Source: Neomelitea salexigens DSM 19753
Lineage (GTDB): Bacteria > Pseudomonadota > Gammaproteobacteria > Pseudomonadales > Spongiibacteraceae
DNA length: 64,000 nt
Direction: 5' to 3'
Assembly: GCF_000422345.1 (NCBI RefSeq)
Contig: NZ_AULP01000001.1
Span: 558,001-622,000, forward strand
Of the stretch, positions 42,889-50,651 are shown in pieces (positions within the stretch are counted from its first letter, which is position 1; each line of letters begins with the position of its first letter). Below the pieces are notes generated by a model, which ran no database searches, was not told where the DNA came from, and saw nothing but the letters and a program-made list of their open reading frames with translations. The position numbers were made by a program, and so were the translations under genes.

Positions 42889-43019
42889 GTAATCTCCCTT
42901 CGCCCAATGGCGGTCCTATTGAGTTGGGCTTAACGAGGCGCGTCGTCACTCGGCTTAGATCAACTTCGCTGTAATATAACCGATGTCGCGAATAAATATT
43001 TAAAAACCAATTAACATAC

Positions 43020-43108
43020 TTTTAACGCCCTTAAACTGCGGCGTGAAGGAGCCCATTGCCCGCCGCGAATCGGTTTATCGCGGGCATGAACAGTTTTAGC
43101 TTATTATG
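43020..43108 (-). repeat. attC-like site (degenerate) after HIRAN gene
   Basis: TTTTAAC (43020-43026) as R' complement, then CTTAAACTG (43030-43038) pairing with CAGTTTTAG (43091-43099) with one mismatch as L arms, an inner hairpin near 43056-43086, and a weak R'' box ATTATGA near 43102-43108 just before the HIRAN stop codon. Weaker than the site at 43952. Confidence 0.4.
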
Positions 43109-43111
43109 AGA

Positions 43112-43498
43112 TTAGTACAGGTCCTTTCGACCTTTAGGCCCTAATACCTGAAACAACACCTCCACAAAACCGCTGTTACCTTCATATCGTTTGAGAAGAC
43201 GAGGTTGAAAAGCAGAGAAGCCAAACTCACAAATTTTTTTGGCTGCTTTCTTAGGCACATATCCTATATGGTAATTTCTGGTGCCCAACAGACCTTTACC
43301 GCAGCCAATCACTTTAATAGCGTTCTTATCATATTTATTTGACGGTTCCCGCTCCAAAAGTAAACTCGGCTGCTTCGCCTTAATAAATTTCAAGGCAGAC
43401 GATTTATAATTTTGGATACCAGTAACATCTAATCTCTGCTCATAGATCTGAAACCCCTCGGGAATAGGTTGATCTTTGAGGTGATAATCCTTCTTCAT
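43112..43498 (-). CDS. Stand-alone HIRAN-domain protein (cassette gene)
   Basis: 128 residues. Core LDVTGIQNYKSSALKFIKAKQPSLLLEREPSNKYDKNAIKV, then YHIGYVPKKAAKKI, matching the HIRAN pattern 'G..Y......G..L.L.REP.N.YD.NAI.V...G...GYvP...A'. HIRAN is an OB-like fold that in HLTF/Rad5 binds 3' DNA ends; free-standing versions occur in mobile elements and phages. The sequence is lysine-rich and lower in GC than the neighbours. The start codon lies 2 bases from the attC-like site at 43500, typical of a gene cassette. Role may be DNA-end recognition in defence or repair; inferred. Confidence 0.8.
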   Translation of the reverse strand: MKKDYHLKDQPIPEGFQIYEQRLDVTGIQNYKSSALKFIKAKQPSLLLEREPSNKYDKNAIKVIGCGKGLLGTRNYHIGYVPKKAAKKICEFGFSAFQPRLLKRYEGNSGFVEVLFQVLGPKGRKDLY

Positions 43499-43499
43499 G

Positions 43500-43552
43500 G
43501 CTTAACCTCATAACGCCACTTTTTGGCGTCGCTTTGCCTGCGATTGTTAGGT
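43500..43552 (-). repeat. attC-like site (short) between cassettes
   Basis: Minus strand: R'' ACCTAAC (complement GTTAGGT at 43546-43552), then AATCGCAGGCAAAGCGACGCC resembling the left half of known attC sites (aadA1-type TAACAATTCG...CGACGCC), an ACGCCA/TGGCGT inner stem, and R' GTTAAGC (complement 43500-43506). The right L' box is not evident, so it may be shortened. The upstream cassette gene's TAA lies inside R'', as in true cassettes. Confidence 0.55.
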
Positions 43553-43948
43553 TGCTGCATGGCCTTCCATTAATGCCAGCAAGCATCTGGGCTTATAGCC
43601 CACCACCATAAACTTCACTCTCGCCTGCGGCGGAGACTGAGAAGGTCTAAGTGGCGGATGTGAAACTGCGACATACCTAAAGTAAGTGTCATGAGTACCA
43701 TCTTCGGTGGCCAAGGCTTCAACCACGCCGCTTGGGTTAAGTGGAAACCTCAAGAACTCATAATCAGAAATCTGCTCTATCGAATACCAGCAGTCTTTAG
43801 CTGAACCTACATCTTGATGAACGCGAACATTAATATCTTCGCTCCCATGAATTCTGACGCCATTGGAGTCAAACAGAGCCGACTTTGTCACCACGCTGGC
43901 GCGAGCCTTTGATATCATTTCGTATAAAGCGATTGCATCTGAAATCAT
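43547..43948 (-). CDS. Hypothetical cassette-encoded protein (133 aa)
   Basis: Start at the ATG at 43948, 3 bases from the R' box of the neighbouring attC; the longer frame to 43969 would begin inside attC. The sequence (MISDAIALYEMISKARASVVTKSALFDSNGVRI, then WYSIEQISDYEFLRFPLNPSGVVEAL) has mixed helix and strand and no recognised domain. The TAA stop lies inside the attC R'' box. Cassette genes often encode small proteins of unknown fold; nothing more can be said. Confidence 0.7.
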   Translation of the reverse strand: MISDAIALYEMISKARASVVTKSALFDSNGVRIHGSEDINVRVHQDVGSAKDCWYSIEQISDYEFLRFPLNPSGVVEALATEDGTHDTYFRYVAVSHPPLRPSQSPPQARVKFMVVGYKPRCLLALMEGHAAT

Positions 43949-43951
43949 GCT

Positions 43952-44035
43952 ATTTAACGCCGGTAGCACGCGCGTTTGTGTTGTGGAGCCGCAGGCGGAA
44001 CGACAAAATTGTCGCTGTGCCTACCTTTGTTAAAC
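43952..44035 (-). repeat. attC site, well formed
   Basis: R boxes ATTTAAC (43952-43958) and GTTAAAC (44029-44035) are complementary at 6 of 7 positions and fit RYYYAAC/GTTRRRY. L arms GGTAGCAC (43962-43969) and GTGCCTACC (44017-44025) pair with one extrahelical base, the hallmark that orients attC recombination. GACAAAATTGTC forms an inner hairpin. The stop codon of the 198-aa gene lies within the GTTAAAC box. Confidence 0.75.
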
Positions 44036-44626
44036 ATTGCTCGGTTCACGTACCAAATGCCTTACTTGGATTGGCATACCTTCTTCCATTGGAGCCGTAA
44101 CATGAATAAGCTCTCGCGATTCCGCGAGCCCGACCAAGTGCTCTGATAGTAAGAGCTCTATTCTTTCCAAATATTCGGGTACTTTTTTATGGAATACCAA
44201 TGAACTACTTCCTTTTGAAAACGGATTTCTAGAGTGCAGCATAGCTCCGCATTTATCGTATAGCCGTTCGAATTGCTTTCTCGTCAGGTATCCGCCATTC
44301 AATCTATTCCAGCCACTTTTATCGAAGCCATCTACCGGAACCGGATAGAACTCAGGATTGATACCCTCGATCTTGCGTAAGATTCTGGCAGCGTGCCAAT
44401 CCTTCGCAATATCACTTCTCACGGAACGGTAGGCATCTTGGTACGACACCAGCGAAGAGAACGCAATCAGCTCAAGCAATTTCCGCAACTGAAGGGCCTC
44501 TGACTCAATTGTAGTTTGAAGGTAGGTGCAATGGGTTACGCCGGAAGTGAAATCACGCAGTGTTTCTACCCTATAGCGACACTCCCACATTATCGAAGCG
44601 TATTTTTTTCGAGCTCTGCTTTCCAT
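44030..44626 (-). CDS. Hypothetical cassette-encoded protein (198 aa)
   Basis: 198 residues, soluble and mostly helical: ALQLRKLLELIAFSSLVSYQDAYRSVRSDIAKDWHAARILRKIEGINPEFYPVP, then GYLTRKQFERLYDKCGAMLHSRNPF and KVPEYLERIELLLSEHLVGL. No named family recognised, although the 'KCGAMLHSRNPF' segment suggests a HEPN/AbiV-like helical protein; this is only a visual impression. Its stop is inside an attC box and an R'-like GTTTAAC lies 9 bases upstream of its start, so it is the first cassette of the cluster. Confidence 0.7.
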   Translation of the reverse strand: MESRARKKYASIMWECRYRVETLRDFTSGVTHCTYLQTTIESEALQLRKLLELIAFSSLVSYQDAYRSVRSDIAKDWHAARILRKIEGINPEFYPVPVDGFDKSGWNRLNGGYLTRKQFERLYDKCGAMLHSRNPFSKGSSSLVFHKKVPEYLERIELLLSEHLVGLAESRELIHVTAPMEEGMPIQVRHLVREPSNV

Positions 44627-44641
44627 GCTCTACCGTTTAAC

Positions 44642-44963
44642 ATTCATCTATCGCGCACGCTCGGTTTGCCCGCTCGCCACTTTGGCGAAAATTTCCATAA
44701 GAGTCTGAATTAACAGAAAAACCAGCGGTGTATCTGAAAATACGCGGCAGCGATAACGCGCATGCGTGTAAATCTTGAAGGCGAGGTCTCATAGATAGTG
44801 CCCATATTTCCTTATGTGGCTGTTTTGCGGCACGTTTTTGAAAATCGCTCAGGATTAACGCGCATTCCTTGCTGGATAAACGAGCAAGCCTGCTCGTTAA
44901 GTCAAAATATACGGGATTATGGCGCAGCGCGGAAGGCGCAACGTTCCGCTTTTTTGTAGGCAA
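44642..44963. other. Region without a convincing gene
   Basis: About 320 bases between the cassette cluster and the thiolase terminator. A minus-strand ORF of 108 codons is open here, but its Arg/Ser/Leu-rich sequence has no folded-protein pattern and no ribosome site. It could be an eroded attI or a former cassette; no integrase remnant was recognised. Confidence 0.5.
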
Positions 44964-44990
44964 TAAAAAGGCCTCATGATCAGAGGCCTT
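44964..44990 (-). terminator. Rho-independent terminator of thiolase operon
   Basis: AAGGCCTC (44968-44975), loop ATGATCA, GAGGCCTT (44983-44990); T-run on the minus strand from A-rich 44964-44969. It lies about 34 bases after the thiolase stop. Confidence 0.8.
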
Positions 44991-45023
44991 GTGAGGATGT
45001 ACTGCGTTGATAGGGGGTTGCGG

Positions 45024-46202
45024 TTACAACAGTTCTATCGCGACCGCTGTGCCCTCTCCGCCACCGATACACAGTGAGGCGACGCCGCGCTTCAAACCGC
45101 GCTGTTTAAGCGCGTTGATCAGGGTAACGAGTATGCGTGAGCCGGAGGAGCCAATGGGATGGCCGAGTGCACAGGCGCCGCCGTGTATGTTGACCTTGTC
45201 GGCATCTAAACCCAGCTCTTGAATAGCCAGCAGTGTTACCACGGCAAAGGCTTCGTTGATTTCAAACAAGTCGACGTCGTCGAGACGCCAACCCGCTTTT
45301 TCCAACACCTTATTGATGGCCCCGATGGGGGCCAGGGTAAATTCAGCGGGTAGCTGAGCATGGCTGGCGTGGGCAACGATCCGCGCAATGGGTGTTGCAC
45401 CGGCTTTTGCTGCCGCGCTTTCCGATGCCAACACCAAGGCGGAGGCACCATCGCTAATGGAGCTGGAGTTTGCTGCCGTTACGGTGCCGTCTTTAGCGAA
45501 GGCAGGTTTCAGGCTGGGGATCTTTTCAGGCTTCGCTTTGGGCGGTTGTTCGTCGGCATCGACGACCGTGTCGCCACCGCGACCGGAGACGGTGACCGGC
45601 ACAACTTCATCGTAGAAGGCGCCGCTTTCCATTGCTGCCACGGCTTTGCTTAGCGAAGCGATGGCGAAGTCGTCCATGGTTTCGCGGCTGATGTTGTAGT
45701 CGTCAGCACTACGCTGGGCAAACACACCCATTAAGCCGCCCTCGTAGGCGTCTTGCAGGCCGTCGAACAGCATGGAGTCGATCACTTCGCCGTGACCCAT
45801 ACGCATACCGCCACGCGCTTTGGGTAACAGGTAGGGAGCCTGACTCATGTTTTCCATACCGCCAGCAACCATAATGCCGTTGCTGCCCGCTTTGATCGAG
45901 TCGTGTGCGGCGATAACGGCTTGCATGCCGGAGCCGCACATTTTGTTAACGGTGGTACAGGGCGTAGCGTCGGGCAGGCCGGCCGCCCGCGAGGCTTGCC
46001 TTGCAGGTGCTTGGCCCAAACCGGCTGGCAACACACAGCCCATTACCACTTCGTCAATGGCATTGGCTTCTAGCCCAGCCCGTGATACTGCTGCGGCAAT
46101 ACAGGTGGCACCCAGTTTTGGAGAGGCCACACTGCTGAGGCTGCCCATTAGGCCGCCCATAGCGGTGCGCGCGGCACCGAGAATAACAACGTTATCTGTC
46201 AT
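45024..46202 (-). CDS. Thiolase, acetyl-CoA C-acetyltransferase type
   Basis: 392 residues. Thiolase fold with acyl-accepting Cys89 in NKMCGSGM, His in GGACALGHPIGSSGSR near 348, and second catalytic Cys378 in CIGGGEGTA. The loop pattern (GGMENMSQAPYLLPKARGGMRMGH) is that of biosynthetic/degradative acetoacetyl-CoA thiolases (AtoB/PhaA). Likely cleaves or forms acetoacetyl-CoA at the end of beta-oxidation. Last gene of a minus-strand set with an acyl-CoA dehydrogenase and an HSD10-like SDR; a terminator follows. Confidence 0.9.
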   Translation of the reverse strand: MTDNVVILGAARTAMGGLMGSLSSVASPKLGATCIAAAVSRAGLEANAIDEVVMGCVLPAGLGQAPARQASRAAGLPDATPCTTVNKMCGSGMQAVIAAHDSIKAGSNGIMVAGGMENMSQAPYLLPKARGGMRMGHGEVIDSMLFDGLQDAYEGGLMGVFAQRSADDYNISRETMDDFAIASLSKAVAAMESGAFYDEVVPVTVSGRGGDTVVDADEQPPKAKPEKIPSLKPAFAKDGTVTAANSSSISDGASALVLASESAAAKAGATPIARIVAHASHAQLPAEFTLAPIGAINKVLEKAGWRLDDVDLFEINEAFAVVTLLAIQELGLDADKVNIHGGACALGHPIGSSGSRILVTLINALKQRGLKRGVASLCIGGGEGTAVAIELL

Positions 46203-46243
46203 AATTGGTTTCCTATTCGTGTGCGTTTAGCGTGGATGGGCCA

Positions 46244-47395
46244 CTAGCCTCTACCCAACAGTGAGCGTGCAATCACCTCTTTCATTACCTCTGACGTACC
46301 GCCGTAGATTCGCTGTACACGGGCGTCGGTAAAGGCGCGGGATACCGGGTATTCAGTGGTATAGCCGTAGCCACCAAACAACTGCAAGCAGCCATCGGCA
46401 ACTCGGCACTGCATTTCCGTTGCGCTGTATTTGGCCATAGAGGCGGTTGCGGCATCCAGTTCACCGCGCTTGTATTGCTGTATGCACTGCTCGACAAACG
46501 CAGCGTTCACCTGGGCATCACTTTCCATTTCGGCAATTCGGAAACGGGTGTTTTGCAGTTGGCTGAGCGTTTGTCCGAACAGCTCGCGCTCTTTCGCGTA
46601 GTCGATGGTCAGGTCCAGCACTCCGCGCGCCGCGCCGCAGGCGATCACGCCAATCACCAAGCGTTCGCGCGGTAGCTCTTGCATCAGGTAGGCAAAACCC
46701 TTGCCCTCTTCCCCCAGCAGCGCCGAGGCGGGCACGCGGCAGTCTTCAAAGAACAGCTCTGAGGTATCGCCACAGTGTTGGCCGATCTTGCTGAGGTTTC
46801 GGCCGCGCTCGAAGCCCGGCAAGGAGGTATCGACCAAGAACAGGCTAATGCCTCGGGCACCGGCTGTGGGGTCAGTTTTCGCGGCCACAATGACCATGCC
46901 AGCGTGCTGGCCGTTAGTGATAAAGGTTTTGGAGCCATTGAGAATATAGTGGTCACCGTCTTTTTTGGCGGTGGTGCGCATGGCTTGCAGGTCACTTCCC
47001 GCCCCCGGCTCGGTCATGGCGATAGCACCTACCACCTCCCCGCTGACCATTTTCGGCAGCCAGTATTGCTTCTGCTCCTCGTTGGCAAGATGGCTGATAT
47101 ACGGTGCAACGATATCTGAGTGCACCATCACGTTGGTGGCCAAGGCACCGTAGCCCATGCGCGCAATTTCGCTGGCAACCCGTGTTGAGTATTCAAAGGG
47201 AACGCCGCAACCGCCACAGTCTTCCTCTACATCGACGCATAGCAGGCCAGCTTCACCCAGGGTATTCCAGAGCTCGCGGGGCACAATGCCCGCTTCGTCC
47301 CAGCGCTCGTAGTGGGGTGCTACTTCGGCTTCCAGTACTTTGCCGAGCATGTCGGCAAACATAGCCAGTTCTTCGCGATTTACCTCGTTTGTCAT
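46244..47395 (-). CDS. Acyl-CoA dehydrogenase
   Basis: 383 residues, full-length ACAD: FAD-binding AIAMTEPGAGSDLQAMRTTA near 122-141, ITNGQHAGMVIV, CRVPASALLGEEGKGFAYLMQ, GGYGYTTEYPVSRAFTDARVQRIYGGTSEVMKEVIARSLLG at the end. The MCAD base position (Glu in YEGT) is Gly here (YGGT), as in isovaleryl- and branched-chain-type enzymes, so the base must be elsewhere. It introduces the 2,3 double bond into an acyl-CoA. Operonic with the neighbouring SDR (14 bases) and thiolase (41 bases). Confidence 0.9.
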   Translation of the reverse strand: MTNEVNREELAMFADMLGKVLEAEVAPHYERWDEAGIVPRELWNTLGEAGLLCVDVEEDCGGCGVPFEYSTRVASEIARMGYGALATNVMVHSDIVAPYISHLANEEQKQYWLPKMVSGEVVGAIAMTEPGAGSDLQAMRTTAKKDGDHYILNGSKTFITNGQHAGMVIVAAKTDPTAGARGISLFLVDTSLPGFERGRNLSKIGQHCGDTSELFFEDCRVPASALLGEEGKGFAYLMQELPRERLVIGVIACGAARGVLDLTIDYAKERELFGQTLSQLQNTRFRIAEMESDAQVNAAFVEQCIQQYKRGELDAATASMAKYSATEMQCRVADGCLQLFGGYGYTTEYPVSRAFTDARVQRIYGGTSEVMKEVIARSLLGRG

Positions 47396-47409
47396 TGCGC
47401 TTCTCCGAA

Positions 47410-48171
47410 TTAACGCGGGGCCATGCGCAGCGCGCAGTCCAGGCGAATGGTTTCACCGTTGAGAATGGGGTTTTTAACAATCTGCTCAACCAGCATGCCG
47501 TATTCCTTAGGCTGGCCTAGGCGCTGGGGGAACGGCAGCGTGGCGGCGAGGCTGTCTTGTACCTCCTGGGTGAAGCCCGCCATCATCGGCGTCATAAACA
47601 GGCCCGGCGCGATAGTGTTTACACGAATGCCCTCGCGCGCCAATTCACGTGCGGCTTGCAGGGTCATGGCCACGACGCCGCCTTTGGAGGCGCTGTAGGC
47701 AACCTGACCGATCTGACCTTCAAACGCTGCCACTGAGGCGGTATTAACGATTGCGCCGCGCTCACCGTCGGCATTGGGCTCACGACTGGCCATATCTGCC
47801 GCCGCCAAGCGCATAACATTAAAGCTGCCGACCAAATTTACCTGAATCACCTTGTCGAAATCTTCCAGCGGCATGGGGCCGTTCTTACCAAGAATGCGTG
47901 AACCCGGCGCAATGCCAGCACAGTTCACGGCAATACCGCAGGGGCCGTGGGCCTCGCGCGCTGCGGCAAAGGCGGCCTCGGCGCTATCTGAAGACGACAC
48001 ATCGCAGCGCACGAAAATACCGCCAAGCTCATCGGCAACCTGGCGACCGCGCTCTTCTTGTAGGTCGAAAATGGCGACCTTGCACCCCTCTGCCGCCAGG
48101 GCACGTGCGGCCCCCTCGCCCAAACCCGATGCTCCGCCGGTCACTACTGCTGCAACGCCGTTAAACTCCAT
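47410..48171 (-). CDS. 3-hydroxyacyl-CoA dehydrogenase type II-like SDR
   Basis: 253 residues from the ATG at 48171 with AGAGGAAAA upstream; the frame extends further but without a start signal. TGGASGLG near 11-18, CDVSSSDS, VNCAGIAPG, the insert SREPNADGERGAIVNTASVAAFEGQIGQ and YSASK, closely resembling HSD17B10/type II 3-hydroxyacyl-CoA dehydrogenase, including the inverted 'LPFPQRLGQPKEYGMLVEQIV' end. It would oxidise a 3-hydroxy- (or 2-methyl-3-hydroxy-)acyl-CoA between the dehydrogenase and thiolase of this operon. Confidence 0.85.
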   Translation of the reverse strand: MEFNGVAAVVTGGASGLGEGAARALAAEGCKVAIFDLQEERGRQVADELGGIFVRCDVSSSDSAEAAFAAAREAHGPCGIAVNCAGIAPGSRILGKNGPMPLEDFDKVIQVNLVGSFNVMRLAAADMASREPNADGERGAIVNTASVAAFEGQIGQVAYSASKGGVVAMTLQAARELAREGIRVNTIAPGLFMTPMMAGFTQEVQDSLAATLPFPQRLGQPKEYGMLVEQIVKNPILNGETIRLDCALRMAPR

Positions 48172-48467
48172 GATTTTCCTCTTTGCTCTCTCGTTATGCT
48201 GGCCGCATGCAGCGTCACCGCTGGCGGCCAATTTTCAGTGACAGCAGTGTCGCCCAACGCCCAACGGTAAGCCATGACATATTGCGGCAGGAAATTTGTT
48301 AAAAAATGCGTCTGTTGCTGGCCAACAAACGGCACACGTTAGGTACTTTGCTAATACCCATATATACTTTATGTGAATTAACACCTCGGCTTGGCATTGG
48401 CGCAACGGCTTTTGTGCATGTTCGGCCCCGGTTTTGCTCCACTTGCAAACGGAGAGCGTGGCCACCG

Positions 48468-49244
48468 ATGGACACCGACATCAGCATTGATGACATTATT
48501 AACGGAGTAAGCAAACGCGAGTTTGAGCTACGCTTTGCGCCACAGATCGATCTTGCCAAAGGCAAGGTCACCGGTATGGCCACCAATCTAATCTGGGCGA
48601 AAAATGGCTACGAATCCTTAACCAAGTCATCCATATTAGGCATTCTTGACCGCCACAATAAGCGTATTGGCTTTTTCCTGTACTACCTTGTGCAGGCGCT
48701 AAAAGCACACTCAGCGCTGCGGCGCACGGGCCATCAGTTCCCGATCAGTATTGCGCTGCGTCCCAGTGAGCTGGCCAGTGACGGCTTTTTTCACGCAGTT
48801 ACCCAAGTGTTTACCGACAGTGGAGCCTCTGCCAAAGACATTATTCTGCAACTGCCCCCCACCGTACTCGACGACTTTTATAACCACCTGGGCACACTCG
48901 GTAAGCTCATCGACTTTGGCTTTAAAATCTCCATTAGAGACTTCTACCAAGACCCGGACAGCTTGAACAAGGTGAGTCGCAAGTTGATTCACGAAGTTAT
49001 TACGCCGCCCGCGTTGGGTCGGCGGCTGAGCACGAACCCCAAAACCCAGCAGAATCTCAGCAAGCTGTTGAACAGCACTTCAGAACAGGGTTGGCGCTGT
49101 GTGATTGACGGCATTACGACTCGCGCTTGCCTAGACGCGGCAAAAGCGCAGGGGGCAAGTAACGTTCAAGGGGAGTATTTTGGCGAGAGCCTGTCATTGG
49201 CCGCAATTCATCAGCTACTGTTGGCACATAAGGCAGAAGACTGA
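48468..49244 (+). CDS. Degenerate EAL-domain protein
   Basis: 258 residues from the ATG at 48468 (GGAGAG upstream). The fold follows EAL phosphodiesterases: FELRFAPQIDLAKGKVTGM, ISIALRPSEL, QGWRCVIDGITTRACLDAAKAQGASNVQGEYFGESLSL (compare VVAEGVET...QGYYF.KPL). The active site is gone: EAL is ATN (38-40), the DDFGTG loop is RDFYQD (157-162), and the metal-binding Glu strand reads LQLPPT. It cannot hydrolyse cyclic di-GMP as known enzymes do; it may be a c-di-GMP receptor or protein-binding module. It stands divergent from the SDR operon across about 300 bases, and ends at a bidirectional terminator. Confidence 0.8.
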   Translation: MDTDISIDDIINGVSKREFELRFAPQIDLAKGKVTGMATNLIWAKNGYESLTKSSILGILDRHNKRIGFFLYYLVQALKAHSALRRTGHQFPISIALRPSELASDGFFHAVTQVFTDSGASAKDIILQLPPTVLDDFYNHLGTLGKLIDFGFKISIRDFYQDPDSLNKVSRKLIHEVITPPALGRRLSTNPKTQQNLSKLLNSTSEQGWRCVIDGITTRACLDAAKAQGASNVQGEYFGESLSLAAIHQLLLAHKAED

Positions 49245-49286
49245 TTAAACAGCGTTGATGCTAGGTCATTAAGTTTTCGTTGTGAT

Positions 49287-49323
49287 AAAAAAACCGCTAT
49301 GGCTCTCACCATAGCGGTTTTTA
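49287..49323. terminator. Bidirectional rho-independent terminator
   Basis: AAACCGCTATGG (49291-49302), loop CTCTCA, CCATAGCGGTTT (49309-49320), T-run to 49323 and A-run from 49287. It separates the EAL-like gene from the convergent thiolase of the steroid cluster. Confidence 0.9.
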
Positions 49324-49356
49324 CTTCCTGCCAGTTTTGGCTTTTTTTATAATTTC

Positions 49357-50559
49357 TTAGAACACTTCAAACAGCGCTGCAGCGCCCATACCACCGCCAA
49401 TACACATGGTCACCACGGCGTATTTTTCACCGCGACGCTTGGCTTCCAGCAAGGCGTGGCCCACCAGACGCGCACCACTCATACCGAAGGGGTGGCCAAT
49501 AGAGATACCGCCGCCATTCACGTTCAATTTGTTGTTGTCGATACCCAACTGGTCGCGGCAGTAAATCACCTGACAGGCGAAGGCTTCGTTCAGCTCCCAG
49601 ATGCCGATATCGTCGACTTTCAAACCCTGACGCTTAAGCAGCTTGGGAATCGCAAACACGGGACCAATGCCCATTTCGTCGGCCTTGCAGCCGGCAACGG
49701 CCATACCGCGGTAAGCGCCCAGAGGTGCCAGGCCCAATTGCTCGGCGCGCTTGGCTTCCATCAATACGCTGGCTGAGGCGCCGTCTGACAACTGCGAGGC
49801 ATTACCGGCAGTAATGAAGCGACCTTCTTTCACCCACTGGCCATCCTTCCAAACCGGCGCCAAGCCTTGCAGGCTTTCCAGAGTGGTGGAGGGACGATTG
49901 CACTCGTCGCGATCCAGAACCACGTCTTTGTAAGTAACTTCTTTGGTTTCTTTGTTAAACACCGACATGCGCGTCGCAAAGGGCACGATCTCGTCTTTAA
50001 ACAGGCCTGCTTCCTGAGCGGCCGCAACACGCATCTGGCTTTGCAGCGCGTATTCATCCTGCGCTTCACGGCTGATGCCGTAGCGCTCGGAAACAATCTC
50101 TGCGGTTTCGATCATCGGGATATACGCCGTTGGATCAATCTCGGTAACGGTTTTCGATACGCTGCGGTAGGTGTTTTTGTGCTTGGTTTGCACCAGCGAA
50201 ATCGACTCCAGGCCACCGGCAACGGCAACGTCCATTTCGTCACACATAATCGACTTAGCGGCCCAGGCAATGGTCATCAGACCAGAGCTGCACTGGCGGT
50301 CGATAGTCATGCCTGCCGTGGTATCAGGCAGGCCCGCAGCAACGCTACACAGGCGGCCCAGGTTGTAGGACTGGCTACCCTGTTGTGCGGCAGCACCCAT
50401 AATCACATCTTCAACTGATGCGGGGTCGATGCCTGCTTTTTCCACCGCTGATTTTACGGCGTGACCACCCATTGCCGGGGCTTCGGTGTCGTTCAGGGCA
50501 CCGCGAAAGGATTTACCCATGCCGGTACGGGCTGTGGAGACGATGACGGCTTCTTTCAT
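49357..50559 (-). CDS. Thiolase (acyl-CoA acetyltransferase)
   Basis: 400 residues. Cys90 in DRQCSSGL, His in [15 protein letters not shown] near 356, Cys386 in CIGGGMGAA. The '[17 protein letters not shown]' loop and [11 protein letters not shown] fit 3-ketoacyl-CoA thiolases of the FadA/FadI-like group rather than FadA6. It is the last gene (downstream end) of the HIP cluster, 92 bases after ipdF, and may cleave the side-chain ketoacyl-CoA or a late ring-cleavage product. Which step it serves cannot be decided from sequence. Confidence 0.85.
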   Translation of the reverse strand: MKEAVIVSTARTGMGKSFRGALNDTEAPAMGGHAVKSAVEKAGIDPASVEDVIMGAAAQQGSQSYNLGRLCSVAAGLPDTTAGMTIDRQCSSGLMTIAWAAKSIMCDEMDVAVAGGLESISLVQTKHKNTYRSVSKTVTEIDPTAYIPMIETAEIVSERYGISREAQDEYALQSQMRVAAAQEAGLFKDEIVPFATRMSVFNKETKEVTYKDVVLDRDECNRPSTTLESLQGLAPVWKDGQWVKEGRFITAGNASQLSDGASASVLMEAKRAEQLGLAPLGAYRGMAVAGCKADEMGIGPVFAIPKLLKRQGLKVDDIGIWELNEAFACQVIYCRDQLGIDNNKLNVNGGGISIGHPFGMSGARLVGHALLEAKRRGEKYAVVTMCIGGGMGAAALFEVF

Positions 50560-50651
50560 GTTGAACCTCGTTCGCTTAGGCGCCGCATGTCCGTGCGACG
50601 CCGGGATTGAATTCTAGTAGCTCTGTGCTGGCTGCAATAGCCTAACGCGCC

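Larger units (their letters stand above)
43020..44641 (-). mobile_element. Small integron gene-cassette cluster without integrase
   Basis: Three consecutive minus-strand genes, each ending in or next to an attC-like site and each beginning within about 10 bases of the R' box of the next site. Sites are at 43020-43108 (degenerate), 43500-43552 (short) and 43952-44035 (well formed), with a lone R'-like GTTTAAC at 44635-44641 on the outer edge. No intI gene is in the window. This is the pattern of a cluster of attC sites lacking an integrase (CALIN). Confidence 0.65.

Noticed and set aside
43112-43969. Toxin-antitoxin pair
   Set aside because: Neighbouring small genes are separated by attC-like sites and do not look like known toxin or antitoxin families.
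44637-44963. 108-codon minus-strand ORF next to the cassette cluster
   Set aside because: Arg/Ser/Leu-rich, no folded-protein pattern, begins in the thiolase terminator; more likely non-coding remnant.
44627-44963. attI site plus intI remnant
   Set aside because: Only a single GTTTAAC box is visible and no integrase-like reading frame was found on either strand.
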